This document shows, piece by piece, positions 10,009 to 19,188 of a stretch of DNA of 64,000 nt. The position numbers were made by a program, and so were the translations under genes. Origin of the DNA: Mycobacterium saskatchewanense. Its GTDB lineage: Bacteria > Actinomycetota > Actinomycetes > Mycobacteriales > Mycobacteriaceae. The notes under the pieces are model-generated. The model ran no database searches. It saw only the letters and a program-made list of their open reading frames with translations, and had not been told where the DNA came from. Numbering within the stretch: position 1 is the first letter of the stretch; every line of letters begins with the position of its first letter. The DNA lies in contig NZ_AP022573.1 of NCBI RefSeq assembly GCF_010729105.1, positions 2,356,001 through 2,420,000 of the forward strand. The letters are read 5' to 3'.

Positions 10009-11373
10009 GTGGCGGACGTCGATTACTGCGTGGTCGGTGCCGGATTCGCGGGCCTGGCGGCGGCCCTGCGGTTGAGCCGAGCCGGGCATTCCGTGACATT
10101 GCTGGAGGCGCGCGACCGCGTCGGCGGCCGCACATTCACCGAAACCCGCGCCGACGGCAGCTGGGTCGATCGCGGCGGGGCGTGGGTCGGCCCGGGCCAG
10201 GACCGGATCCATGCGCTGATGGCCGAGTTCGGCGTGCCGGAATACAAGCAGTACAACGACGGCGACGCCATGATGGTCATCGACGGCAAGAAGCACCGCT
10301 ACGGCGGAACCATCCCGTGGACGATGAGCCCGTGGGCGGTCGCCAACCTGGGCCTGGCGCTGCGCGCGGTGGAAAAGATGTGCAATTCCGTTCCTGGCGA
10401 ATGCCCCTGGGAGGCAAGGGATGCCGCCGAGTGGGACCGGATCAGCCTGGGCGAGTGGCTTGACCGGAACACCATGTCCAAACCGGCCCGCGAGATGCTC
10501 GACATGGCGCTGGCCGGGGCTTACACGTCCGCGGCGTCCGAGGTGTCGATGCTGTGGGTGCTGGCCCAGATGGGATCGGCCGGCGGCCCCACCTTCGTCA
10601 TCTCAAGCAGGGGCGGCTCCCAGGACGCCCGCCCGATCGGCGGGATGGGCGCCGTCTACGGCCCGATGGCCGCCGAACTGGGCGATGCCGTGCAGCTGTC
10701 GCGACCGGTCCGGCAGGTCAGCCAGGATGCCGACGGCGTGACCGTGCGCGCGGACGGCGTCACGGTGCGCGCGCGGCGGGTCATCGTCACCATCCCGCTG
10801 GCGATCGCCGCCTCGATCGACTACGAGCCGATGCTGCCGGTGGACCGGGCGTTCCTGCACCAGCGCATGCCCGGCGGCGCCGTCCTCAAGACCTCGGTGG
10901 TCTACGACGAGCCGTTCTGGCGGGCGGACGGGTTGTCCGGTCAGACGGCCGCGCCGGGCTCACTCGCCTCGCTGACCATCGACGCCTGCACCGACACGGG
11001 CAACCCGGGGATCATGTGCGCCATCTCCGAGGGCGTCGCGGCGCGCCGGTTGGGCAGGCTCACCGAGGCCGAGCGCCAGGCGGCGATCGTCGGCGAGTTG
11101 GTCGACCGCTTCGGCGCGAGGGCGCGAACGCCGCGGGAGTACCACGAGCAGAACTGGACCACCGAGCGATACTCCGGGGGCGGCATGATCAGCCACGCCC
11201 CGACCGGCGTGCTCACCGAATTCGGCTACACCCTGCGCGAGCCGTGCGGCCGCATCCACTGGGCCGGGACCGAAAGCTCGACCGTCATGTGCGGGTGGAT
11301 CGATGGCGCGATCCGTTCGGGTGAGCGCGCCGCCGACGAGGTCCGGGAAGCCGAGGCCGTCTCCGCCGGCTGA
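10009..11373 (+). CDS. flavin monoamine oxidase family protein
   Basis: FAD-dependent amine oxidase that would convert amines to aldehydes with H2O2 release. The dinucleotide-binding motif GAGFAGLAAALRLSRAGH begins about residue 9, followed by EARDRVGGR. The C-terminal FAD contact is in LREPCGRIHWAGTESS. I prefer the GTG at 10009 because GAGGAG lies 6 bp upstream; GTG at 9985 adds 8 residues. It resembles M. tuberculosis AofH (Rv3170), but the different location suggests a paralogue. Substrate unknown. Confidence 0.82.
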   Translation: MADVDYCVVGAGFAGLAAALRLSRAGHSVTLLEARDRVGGRTFTETRADGSWVDRGGAWVGPGQDRIHALMAEFGVPEYKQYNDGDAMMVIDGKKHRYGGTIPWTMSPWAVANLGLALRAVEKMCNSVPGECPWEARDAAEWDRISLGEWLDRNTMSKPAREMLDMALAGAYTSAASEVSMLWVLAQMGSAGGPTFVISSRGGSQDARPIGGMGAVYGPMAAELGDAVQLSRPVRQVSQDADGVTVRADGVTVRARRVIVTIPLAIAASIDYEPMLPVDRAFLHQRMPGGAVLKTSVVYDEPFWRADGLSGQTAAPGSLASLTIDACTDTGNPGIMCAISEGVAARRLGRLTEAERQAAIVGELVDRFGARARTPREYHEQNWTTERYSGGGMISHAPTGVLTEFGYTLREPCGRIHWAGTESSTVMCGWIDGAIRSGERAADEVREAEAVSAG

Positions 11374-11386
11374 ACGGCTCCGACCG

Positions 11387-11896
11387 TCACCCCGCTTGCT
11401 TGGCCGGCGGCCGGTAGAAGATCACCAGCTGGCCGATCGCCCCGGCAAGACCGAGGACGACCGAGATCAGCAGGCCGTACCAGCCGTCGAACCAGTTCTT
11501 CCCGAAGATCAGCCAGTCCAGGCTGAACTTGCCGGCGCCGAGGGTCGCGACGACGACGGCGGCCACCGCCAGCACCAGGTTGTACTCCCAGCCTTCCTTG
11601 ACGATGAAGAAGCCGTTGGCCCGGTGCACGGTCCAGGCGGCGACCAGCATCAGCGAGACGAAGCCCGCCGCGGGGATAGGAGTGAGCAGGCCCGCCGCCA
11701 GCCCCAGCCCGGCGGCCATTTCGGTCGTGGCGGCCACCGTGGCGTGGAATTTGCCGGGCTTCATCCCGATGCTCTCGAACCATCGCGCCGTGCCGGGGAT
11801 GCGGCCGCCGCCGAAGAACTTGTTGTAGCCGTGGGCGGCCAGCGTCAGGCCCAGCACCAGCCGAAGGATCAGTACGCCGACGTAGTAGGCAGTCAT
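11387..11896 (-). CDS. DoxX family membrane protein
   Basis: A 169-residue protein with about four transmembrane segments. The family start is LRLVLGLTLAAHGYNKFFGG, and it ends in a short basic tail (RPPAKQAG). DoxX-like proteins are small quinone-related or membrane redox proteins; in M. tuberculosis a DoxX member partners with SodA and SseA, but no such partners are here. It converges on the amine oxidase gene with 13 bp between the stops. Substrate and partner are unknown. Confidence 0.75.
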   Translation of the reverse strand: MTAYYVGVLILRLVLGLTLAAHGYNKFFGGGRIPGTARWFESIGMKPGKFHATVAATTEMAAGLGLAAGLLTPIPAAGFVSLMLVAAWTVHRANGFFIVKEGWEYNLVLAVAAVVVATLGAGKFSLDWLIFGKNWFDGWYGLLISVVLGLAGAIGQLVIFYRPPAKQAG

Positions 11897-12030
11897 ACGT
11901 GCAAACCTAGATCATGCGGCGGATCGGGTAATAGCGGCGCGAGCAGCTAACTTCACCGGTCCATGTGGGAACATAGCGGGCGTTCCGACGTTGGCCGAAT
12001 GAGCAGCCGAATGGCGAAGGGGGTGCAACC

Positions 12031-13653
12031 ATGGCTCGTGCCTCACGAGGCACCGTCTCCCCCGAAGGCACCCTGCACAACGCCGTGGTCTTGCTGGATG
12101 GGCGCGGCGACGAGCCACGGGAAGTCCTCGGCAACAAGGGCTACGGCGTCGAGCTCATGCGCCGGCACGGGCTGCCGGTGCCGCCCGCGTTCTGCATCAC
12201 CATCGGGGTCGGGGCCCGGTACCTGACGGAGCCGGGCGCGACCGTGGACGCGATCTGGGACGAGGTGCTCGACGGGGTGGCCTGGCTGGAGCGCGAGACC
12301 GGCCGCACGTTCGGGCGCGGCCCCCGACCGCTGCTGGTCAGCGTCCGTTCCGGGGCCACCCAGTCCATGCCCGGCATGATGGACACGATTCTCGACCTGG
12401 GCGTCAACGAGGCCGTCGAGCGCTCCCTCACCGCGGCCGGGGCGGCGCGCTTCGCCCGCGACATCCGGGAGCGGTTGGACCGCATGTATCGGCGCATCGT
12501 GGGCGGCGCGGTTCCCGACGATCCGTACACCCAGCTGCACGCCGGCATCAGGGCGGTGTTCGACTCCTGGAATTCGCCACGCGCGGTCGCCTACCGCACG
12601 CATTACGGCCTCGACGACCGCGGCGGCACGGCCGTCATCGTGCAGGCGATGGTGTTCGGCAACCGTGGCTCCAGATCCGGTGCCGGCGCGTTGTTTTCGC
12701 GCAACCCGATCACGGGCGCCGATGAGCCGTTCGGCGAATGGCTACCCGGCGGCCAGGGCGACGAGGTGGTGTCGGGATCGGTCGACGTCGAACCCATCGC
12801 GGCGCTGCACGACGAGCAACCGGACGTCTACGACGAACTGCTGGGCGCCGCCCGCCTGCTGGAACGGCTCGCCTCCGATGTCCAGGAGATCGAATTCACC
12901 GTCGAGGACGGCAACCTGTGGTTGCTGCAGACGCGGGCGGCCGAGCGGTCGGCGCAGGCGGCGATACGTCTGGCGCTGCGACTGCGCCGCGAGGGCCTCA
13001 TCGACGACGCCGAGGCGCTGCGCCGTGTGACCCCGGCGCACGTCGAGAATCTGCTGCTGCCCGCCCTGCAACCCGAAACTCGTTTGGCGGCACCGCTCTT
13101 GGCAAGGGGCCTGCCCGCCTGCCCGGGTGTGGCGACGGGCAAAGCCTATACGGACGTGGACGAGGCGCTCGACGCCGCCGACCGGGGCGAGCGGGTGATC
13201 CTCGTCCGCGACCACACGCGGCCCGAAGACGTGCTCGGCATGCTGGCCGCACAGGGCATCGTCACCGAGGTCGGCGGCGCCGCCAGCCATGCGGCCGTGG
13301 TAAGCCGCGAACTGGGCCGGGTGGCCGTGGTGGGGTGCGGCAGGGGCGTGGCGGCGGCACTGTCCGGCAGACAGGTCACGGTCGACGGCGCCGAAGGTGA
13401 AGTGCGCGAAGGCAACCTCACCCTGTCCGCGTGGTCGGAGAACGACACGCCGGAACTACGCGAGCTCGCCGACCTCGCGCGACGGGTCTGCCCGCTGCGG
13501 GCGCACGCTGTGGGCGCTCACCCGCGGCTGGACGACACCTCCGACGCCGCGGTCCGCGCAGCCATGGACGCCGGCCTGTCCGACGTGGTGTCGGCCACTC
13601 CCCTGATCGTCATGCTGACCGCCCTGCGGCTGGCGGGCCGGGCGGGCGGGTGA
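12031..13653 (+). CDS. ppdK: short pyruvate phosphate dikinase-like protein
   Basis: A 540-residue homologue of M. tuberculosis Rv1127c. The N-terminal ATP-grasp region has the PPDK signatures NKGYGVELMRRHGLPVPPAF, SVRSGATQSMPGMMDT and DEPFGEWLPGGQGDEVVSG. The phosphohistidine swivel domain, with the catalytic His in GGAASHAAVVSRELGR, is near residues 415-430. The PEP/pyruvate-binding TIM barrel of full PPDKs (about 870 residues) is absent. How it would complete the pyruvate-PEP reaction is unclear; a partner or a regulatory phosphotransfer role is possible. GAAGGGGGTG precedes the ATG. It overlaps the next gene by GTGA, so the two are translated together. Confidence 0.85.
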   Translation: MARASRGTVSPEGTLHNAVVLLDGRGDEPREVLGNKGYGVELMRRHGLPVPPAFCITIGVGARYLTEPGATVDAIWDEVLDGVAWLERETGRTFGRGPRPLLVSVRSGATQSMPGMMDTILDLGVNEAVERSLTAAGAARFARDIRERLDRMYRRIVGGAVPDDPYTQLHAGIRAVFDSWNSPRAVAYRTHYGLDDRGGTAVIVQAMVFGNRGSRSGAGALFSRNPITGADEPFGEWLPGGQGDEVVSGSVDVEPIAALHDEQPDVYDELLGAARLLERLASDVQEIEFTVEDGNLWLLQTRAAERSAQAAIRLALRLRREGLIDDAEALRRVTPAHVENLLLPALQPETRLAAPLLARGLPACPGVATGKAYTDVDEALDAADRGERVILVRDHTRPEDVLGMLAAQGIVTEVGGAASHAAVVSRELGRVAVVGCGRGVAAALSGRQVTVDGAEGEVREGNLTLSAWSENDTPELRELADLARRVCPLRAHAVGAHPRLDDTSDAAVRAAMDAGLSDVVSATPLIVMLTALRLAGRAGG

Positions 13654-14264
13654 CCGAACTGGCCGTGTTGCAGGCCGTCCGGCTCAAGGGCCGGGTGCGG
13701 CCCGCTGAGCTGGCCGCGACCTTGAACGACGACCTCGCGAACATCGGCGACACCGTCGAGCGGCTTACCGCGGCGGGACTGCTGATCGACGGCGCGACGC
13801 TGCGAATCAGTCCCGGCGGCCGCGCCAGGCTGGAGACGCTGCTGGCGCAGGAGCGCGACGGCGTCGATCACGCCGCAATGCTCGGCGTTTACAACGACTT
13901 TCGTGCCGTCAATGCCGAATTCAAATCTCTGGTCACGGACTGGCAGTTGTACGGCGGCCCGCAGGGCCGCCCCAACGCCCACGACGACGCGGAATACGAC
14001 GCGGCGGTGCTGCGACGCCTCGACCGCGTGCACGCGCGGGTGGTCCCGCTCATCGAGACGGCCGCGACGCAGCTGCCTCGACTGGGCGGCTACGCGGTCA
14101 AATTGCGTGCGGCCCTGGACAAAATCAAAGCCGGCGACACTGCCTGGCTGACCAGGCCGCTGGTCGACTCCTACCACACCGTGTGGTTCGAGCTGCACGA
14201 GGAACTCATCGTCGCGGTCGGCCTGACCCGCGCGGCCGCCGCCAAATCCGGTGATGCGCAATAG
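13650..14264 (+). CDS. winged-helix protein coupled to ppdK (Rv1126c-like)
   Basis: A 204-residue protein from the GTG at 13650, overlapping the ppdK stop by 4 bp. Residues 1-60 (LQAVRLKGRVRPAELAATLN) look like a winged helix-turn-helix, followed by a short wing. The remaining 130 residues are mostly helical, with a conserved-looking WQLYGGPQGRPNAHDD and SYHTVWFELHEELI. The tight coupling suggests it works with, or regulates, the truncated PPDK; this is inferred. An in-frame extension upstream to 13431 lies within ppdK and is not the start. Confidence 0.75.
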   Translation: MTELAVLQAVRLKGRVRPAELAATLNDDLANIGDTVERLTAAGLLIDGATLRISPGGRARLETLLAQERDGVDHAAMLGVYNDFRAVNAEFKSLVTDWQLYGGPQGRPNAHDDAEYDAAVLRRLDRVHARVVPLIETAATQLPRLGGYAVKLRAALDKIKAGDTAWLTRPLVDSYHTVWFELHEELIVAVGLTRAAAAKSGDAQ

Positions 14265-14265
14265 G

Positions 14266-15510
14266 TTACAGCGCCGCATCCAGTAGCCGCACATACGCGT
14301 CGATGTCACCGACCGCCGACTCGGCCGCGTGCACGCTGATCACGACCGTCTCGCCGATGCCGTGCACGCCGTGGGTGAGGCCCATCATCGGCGACAGCGC
14401 CGGAAATCCCGCGGTCAACACCACCCGCGCCTCGCCGAGCCCGAGATCGGCGGCTCCCCGATACACGCTGGACACCACGGTGTTGCCGGCCACCTCCGCC
14501 GGGCGGACATCCGGGTCGAACTGGGCCACGCCCCACCGCAGCAGCGACGCCGGTACCGCCGCCAACGCCCGATCCGCGGCGCCGGTCGCCGGATGCTCGA
14601 AGCGGCGCCGCCCGTTGGCCAGGTCTGCGGCGATCCGCTCGGCGCGCAAACCCGGCTCGAGAGTCGGATACAACCCGACGACGACGTTCCCGAAGTGGTT
14701 GTTGGCTTGCCGTTCACCGGGTTTGGCCATCGGGACCTCCGCGCCCAGCGAATCGGCCGCCGCACCGATCAGGCGGGACAGCGCTGTGGACACGGCGCCG
14801 AGCACGCCAACGGTGACGGTGGGCCCGGGCAGCTGGGCGCGGCGGCGCACGACGGTGCGCACCGAGATGGCACCGTCCGGGCGGGCGTTGGTGGGCAGCG
14901 GCGGCCGCGACCCCAGCCCCGGCGCCAGCAGGCCCGCGCGGGTGTCGCGCTCGAACCGGTGGTGCGTGCGCGCGGCCTGGACCGCCCGCGCCGGCAGGAA
15001 GCCCGATCTTGGCTCGGGCACCCGCGGCACCGGGGTGGGCCGGCCCAACAGCCGGGCCGCCATCGCCGCGGCACGGTTCCCGTCGGCCAGCGCGTGCGCC
15101 ACCTGCATGACCGCAACCGCACCCGGGCCGTCGACGCCCGGGATGCCCCGGACCGGGCTGAACAGGTGCAGTCGCCACGGCATGCGCCGCGCGTCGAGCT
15201 GGCTGCGCGCCAGGCCGACGACGGCGGTCAGGCATCCGCTCCAACTGTCGCCGCCAAGGTCGTGGCGGACCAGCCACTGCGGCCCGACGGTGGCCGGCAC
15301 CCACCGCGGGTAGGCCAGCCGACTGCCCTCTTCGACTCGCACCGCCAGCTCCGGGCACCCCCGCCCCCGAACAAGGATCTCCTCGACCGCGCGCCCCGGA
15401 TCGGCCGGTGCGCCGTCGAATGCATAGAGGAGGAACTCGTCGTTCGGGATCTTCGCCGACGTCCAGTAGAACTGCGCGTCGACGGCGGCCATCCGGCGCC
15501 CGGCTGCCAT
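14266..15510 (-). CDS. WS/DGAT-like acyltransferase-fold protein (Rv1125-like)
   Basis: A 414-residue protein. The start MAAGRRMAAVDAQFYWTSAK resembles wax ester synthase/DGAT proteins, and the HALADG segment (about 150) is a degenerate form of the HHxxxDG acyltransferase motif. The C-terminal part (FGNVVVGLYPTLEP, GNTVVSSVYRG, SPMMGLTHGVHG) fits the DUF1298 domain. ATG 15492 is an alternative start. The first His of the usual HH pair is replaced by Ala, so triacylglycerol synthesis is doubtful. It faces the ppdK pair and follows ephC on the same strand. Confidence 0.72.
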   Translation of the reverse strand: MAAGRRMAAVDAQFYWTSAKIPNDEFLLYAFDGAPADPGRAVEEILVRGRGCPELAVRVEEGSRLAYPRWVPATVGPQWLVRHDLGGDSWSGCLTAVVGLARSQLDARRMPWRLHLFSPVRGIPGVDGPGAVAVMQVAHALADGNRAAAMAARLLGRPTPVPRVPEPRSGFLPARAVQAARTHHRFERDTRAGLLAPGLGSRPPLPTNARPDGAISVRTVVRRRAQLPGPTVTVGVLGAVSTALSRLIGAAADSLGAEVPMAKPGERQANNHFGNVVVGLYPTLEPGLRAERIAADLANGRRRFEHPATGAADRALAAVPASLLRWGVAQFDPDVRPAEVAGNTVVSSVYRGAADLGLGEARVVLTAGFPALSPMMGLTHGVHGIGETVVISVHAAESAVGDIDAYVRLLDAAL

Positions 15511-15521
15511 GGCGCGCGGCC

Positions 15522-16430
15522 TCAGGCGGCCGGACCGATGAACCCGAGGATCAGGTCGGCGACCTTGTTCGGCTGTTCGAGCTGCAGGAAGTGCCCGGCG
15601 TGTTCGACGATGTCGGCCTCGCTGCCCGCCGGCAACGCCTTCTCGGTCCAGCGGGTGAACGCCGATGTCATGCAGCCGTCGTCGCGGCCGTGCAGGTACA
15701 GGCACGGCAGCAGCGGCGCCTCGGTCCACAGCCGGTGTAACTCCGCGTACTGCGCGGGCGGCCGGGTATTGCGGATCGTGGCCCGGTACGGTCCCAGCGC
15801 CGCCCGCCAGCTCTCCGGTGTGCCGATCGCGGCGTCGACGTGACGGAGGTCGTCCTCGGCGCCGCGGTAACCAGGTGACCACCGCCGCCACAGCAGCGGT
15901 AGCACCCACGACGCGGAATGTGCCGGCAGGAAGGGCAACTGGAAATAGAACATGTACCAGCTGCGCAATAGCTGGCGCGAGATCAGGCCGGCGAGGCGGC
16001 CTCGCTCGGCGAGGCCTGCACGCTGGCGGAGGCCGGCCGAGACGGGCACCGACATGATCACCGCCTTGGCGAACGGGCTGTCGGGCATGGCGGCCAGGCC
16101 GGTGGCGGCGAGCGCACCCCAGTCATGACCGATCACGATGTCTCGTGGTGTGCCGCCGGCGGCTTCGCGCACCCGCAGCGCGTCGTCCATCAAGGCGCCG
16201 ATGTGATAGCTGCCGTCGGTCGGGATCGATGAGGGCGCGTACCCGCGCATGAAGGGTGCGACGACCCGCCACCCCGATTCGGCCAGCAGGGGTGCAAGCT
16301 TGCGCCACCCATAGGGCGTGTCGGGGAAGCCGTGCAGGCACAGCGCGACCGGGGCGTCACTCGGTCCCCACGTGAGCGCCTTGAGGTCACCGGCCCGGCC
16401 CTTGACGTCGATCCAGCCTGCTTCACCCAT
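15522..16430 (-). CDS. ephC: epoxide hydrolase, alpha/beta fold
   Basis: Alpha/beta hydrolase of about 302 residues, syntenic with M. tuberculosis ephC (Rv1124). The oxyanion motif is HGFPDTPYGW, the nucleophile Asp is in GHDWGA (about 110), and the catalytic His is in EHAGHFLQLE near the C-terminus. An Asp nucleophile is typical of epoxide hydrolases and haloalkane dehalogenases. The start is uncertain: a GTG at 16490 adds 20 residues. I prefer the ATG at 16430 because AGGTGG lies just upstream and a mini-ORF ends across it. Physiological epoxide unknown. Confidence 0.8.
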   Translation of the reverse strand: MGEAGWIDVKGRAGDLKALTWGPSDAPVALCLHGFPDTPYGWRKLAPLLAESGWRVVAPFMRGYAPSSIPTDGSYHIGALMDDALRVREAAGGTPRDIVIGHDWGALAATGLAAMPDSPFAKAVIMSVPVSAGLRQRAGLAERGRLAGLISRQLLRSWYMFYFQLPFLPAHSASWVLPLLWRRWSPGYRGAEDDLRHVDAAIGTPESWRAALGPYRATIRNTRPPAQYAELHRLWTEAPLLPCLYLHGRDDGCMTSAFTRWTEKALPAGSEADIVEHAGHFLQLEQPNKVADLILGFIGPAA

Positions 16431-16616
16431 GGCGCGCCACCTGGCCGGACCCTGGGGCGAGCCGCTCGAACCGGGTGGCCCATCGAACACCGTCCGCCAT
16501 GTTCCCTCCCTGCTCGTGGCGTCGCAGGGACCAACCTACCCCTGCCCGAACGGGGCGCACCGGCCGCGATCGGGAGTCACCGAGGCGCTACGACGGCAAG
16601 CGTTTTCGCCAACGGC

Positions 16617-17099
16617 TCATTGGACGGGTTCGCCGGCCACCGCCCGCTCCAGGTCGGCGATGATGATCTTGCGCATGCCGTACATCGCCTGGGTGGCGGC
16701 CGCGGCGCGGGCGCGATCGGGGTCGCCGATCAGCTCGTACAGCCGATCCGGAACGATTTGCCAGCTCAGGCCGAAGCGGTCCTTCAGCCAGCCGCACTGC
16801 GACTCCTCGCCGCCATCGCTGAGCCGGTCCCAGTAGTAGTCCACCTCGTCCTGGTCCTTGCAGTGCACGGTAAAGGACACCGCCTCGCTGAACGAGAACA
16901 GCGGTCCACCGTTGATCCCGATGAACCGGTTGCCGTCCAGCACGAAGCTGCCCGACAGGACGGTGCCCGGTTCGCCGGGTCCGGCCTCGGTGGTCCGGTT
17001 CATCCCTTCGATGCGCGAGTCGGGGAACACCGAGGTGTAGAACTCGGCCGCTTCCTCCAGATTGTCGTCGAACCACAGCGTGGGGGTGATGGCAGGCAT
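16617..17099 (-). CDS. VOC (glyoxalase/PhnB-like) protein
   Basis: A 160-residue protein starting MPAITPTLWFDDNLEEAAEF at the ATG at 17099, with a strong AAGGAGG 7 bp upstream. The DNLEEAAEFYTSVFPDS opening and GPLFSFSEAVSFTVHCKDQ with WDRLSDGGE are typical of PhnB/3-demethylubiquinone-type VOC proteins. Catalysis is not predictable; many members are metal-free binding proteins. Longer readings upstream to 17423 run into the bpoB-like gene and are not supported. Confidence 0.8.
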   Translation of the reverse strand: MPAITPTLWFDDNLEEAAEFYTSVFPDSRIEGMNRTTEAGPGEPGTVLSGSFVLDGNRFIGINGGPLFSFSEAVSFTVHCKDQDEVDYYWDRLSDGGEESQCGWLKDRFGLSWQIVPDRLYELIGDPDRARAAAATQAMYGMRKIIIADLERAVAGEPVQ

Positions 17100-17262
17100 G
17101 GCGCCTCCTTGTCGAGGGTCTTCGAGATGGGGTCTACCTGACTGACCGCGCCCACGGCAAGAAGTCACCGCAGACCGCGTCGCCCCGCCATCGGGGTACC
17201 GGCGCGACGGGTGAATAGACAACCTAGGTAACGTCGGAGGGCGATCTACCGAGAGGACGCCC

Positions 17263-18126
17263 GTGAGTGCCGTGAGCAGCACACCCCTGACGGTCCAGTT
17301 CGCCGGCCGCGACGGCATCGCCCTGGTCGCCGACGAATGGAACCGCGGCATCGAGTCGGCGGGCCGGCCGTCCATCCTCATGTTGCATGGCGGCGGCCAG
17401 AACAGGTTCTCATGGAAGAACACCGGCCAGATCCTGGCCGACGAGGGCTTCCACGTCGTCGCCCTGGACAGCCGCGGACACGGTGACAGCGACCGCGCCC
17501 CCGACGCCGACTACGCCGTAGACACGCTGACCGCCGACGTCATGGAGGTGCTGGCGGCCGTCGGCCGGCCCGTGATGATCATCGGGGCGAGCATGGGCGG
17601 GTTGACCGGCATCCTCGCCGCCCACCAGGCCGGACCCGACCGCGTGACCCAGCTGGTGCTCGTCGACGTGGTGCCGCGGTTCGAGAAGGGCGGCAGCGCG
17701 CGCATCCGCGACTTCATGATGGGCAACATCGACGGCTTCGACACCCTGGACCAGGCCGCCGACGCCGTCGCCGAGTACCTGCCGTACCGGGCCAAGCCGC
17801 GCAGCCCGGAAGGGCTGAAGAAGAACCTGCGGCTGCGCGACGGGCGCTGGTATTGGCACTGGGACCCGGCCTTTATGACCAAACCCGGCGACGACCCCGA
17901 GCTGCGCACGGAGAAATTCGAGCACGCGGCCGCGAACCTGACGATCCCGGTAATGCTGATTCGCGGCAAATTATCCGACGTCGTCAGCCCCGAGGGCGTC
18001 CAGCACTTCCTGGAAACGGTGCCGGGCGCGGAGTTCGTCGAGCTGTCCAACGCCGGGCACACCGCGGCCGGCGACGACAACGACGCCTTCAGCGACGTCG
18101 TGGTCGGGTTCGTCAAGCGCAGTTGA
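17263..18126 (+). CDS. bpoB: alpha/beta hydrolase, BpoB-like
   Basis: A 287-residue alpha/beta hydrolase. The oxyanion region is LHGGGQNRFSW, the nucleophile Ser is in GASMGG (about 109), the acid lies in LSDVVSPEG, and the His is in SNAGHTAAGDD. It occupies the position of M. tuberculosis Rv1123c, annotated as a bromoperoxidase-like protein; cofactor-free haloperoxidase activity in this family is usually a side reaction of esterases. GAGAGGA precedes the GTG. It converges with gnd2. Confidence 0.78.
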   Translation: MSAVSSTPLTVQFAGRDGIALVADEWNRGIESAGRPSILMLHGGGQNRFSWKNTGQILADEGFHVVALDSRGHGDSDRAPDADYAVDTLTADVMEVLAAVGRPVMIIGASMGGLTGILAAHQAGPDRVTQLVLVDVVPRFEKGGSARIRDFMMGNIDGFDTLDQAADAVAEYLPYRAKPRSPEGLKKNLRLRDGRWYWHWDPAFMTKPGDDPELRTEKFEHAAANLTIPVMLIRGKLSDVVSPEGVQHFLETVPGAEFVELSNAGHTAAGDDNDAFSDVVVGFVKRS

Positions 18127-18141
18127 TCGCGGGCGGACGGC

Positions 18142-19164
18142 TCAGTTGGCCGGCTTCTCCGCGTGTCCGCCGAACTGCTTGCGCATCGCCGACAGCGCCT
18201 TGTTGGCGAAGTCGTCGAGCTGCCGCGACGCGAAGCGCGACTGCAGGGCGGTGGTCAGCACCGGCGACGGGACACCCTCGTCGATCGCCGCGATAGCCGT
18301 CCAGCGGCCCTCCCCGGAGTCGGACACCCGCCCGGAGAACTCCTTGAGGTCGGGCGAGTCGTGCAGCGCGATCGCGGTCAGGTCCAGCAGCCAGGAGCCG
18401 ATGACGCTGCCCCTGCGCCACACCTCGGCGACCTCGGGGATGTCGAAATCGTATTGGTAGAACTCCGGATTCGACAGCGGCGCTGTTTCGGCGTCACCCT
18501 CGTTCACGTGCTTGCCGATGTCGGCATTGCGCAGAATGTTGAGCCCCTCGGCGAGCGAGGCCATCATCCCGTACTCGATGCCGTTGTGCACCATCTTCAC
18601 GAAGTGCCCGGCGCCGGACGGCCCGCAGTGCAGGTAGCCCTTCTCCGCCTGCGCGACCTCGCCGTCGCGTCCCGGGGTGCGCGGCGCCGCGTCGACGCCA
18701 GGCGCGACGCTGGCGAAGATCGGCTCGGCGCGGGCGAAAGCTTCGTCGTCACCGCCGATCATCAGGCAGTAGCCGCGCTCGCGGCCCCACACGCCGCCGC
18801 TGGTGCCGCAGTCGAGTAGATGAATTCCCCGCTCCGCCAACGCTTCTGCGTGGCGGATGTCGTCGCGGTAGTACGAGTTGCCGCCGTCGATCACGATGTC
18901 CCCGGCGTCGAGCGTCTGGGCGAGCTCCTTGATCACCCCGGTGACGATCGTTCCGGCCGGCACCATCACCCAGACCACGCGCGGGGCTTCCAGCTTCTCG
19001 GCGAGCTCCTGCAATGACGACACCCCGGTGGTCTTGTCCTCCCCCGCCATGGCCTTGACCGCGTCGGGGTTGTGGTCATACACCACGCACTCGTGGCCGT
19101 CCTTGGTCAGGCGGCGAACGATGTTGGCGCCCATCCGGCCCAGGCCGATCATCCCAAGCTGCAT
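18142..19164 (-). CDS. gnd2: 6-phosphogluconate dehydrogenase, short form
   Basis: Decarboxylates 6-phosphogluconate to ribulose 5-phosphate with NAD(P)H formation in the pentose phosphate pathway. The 340-residue product is the short form of the family. The Rossmann motif GLGRMGANIVRRL is at residues 7-19, the substrate site is DCGTSGGVWG, and the catalytic Lys/His helix is GHFVKMVHNGIEYG. It follows zwf1 by 24 bp on the same strand, giving a zwf1-gnd2 oxidative pentose phosphate operon as in M. tuberculosis Rv1121-Rv1122. Confidence 0.93.
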   Translation of the reverse strand: MQLGMIGLGRMGANIVRRLTKDGHECVVYDHNPDAVKAMAGEDKTTGVSSLQELAEKLEAPRVVWVMVPAGTIVTGVIKELAQTLDAGDIVIDGGNSYYRDDIRHAEALAERGIHLLDCGTSGGVWGRERGYCLMIGGDDEAFARAEPIFASVAPGVDAAPRTPGRDGEVAQAEKGYLHCGPSGAGHFVKMVHNGIEYGMMASLAEGLNILRNADIGKHVNEGDAETAPLSNPEFYQYDFDIPEVAEVWRRGSVIGSWLLDLTAIALHDSPDLKEFSGRVSDSGEGRWTAIAAIDEGVPSPVLTTALQSRFASRQLDDFANKALSAMRKQFGGHAEKPAN

Positions 19165-19188
19165 GTCCTGTTCTCCTTCTTGTCAGCG

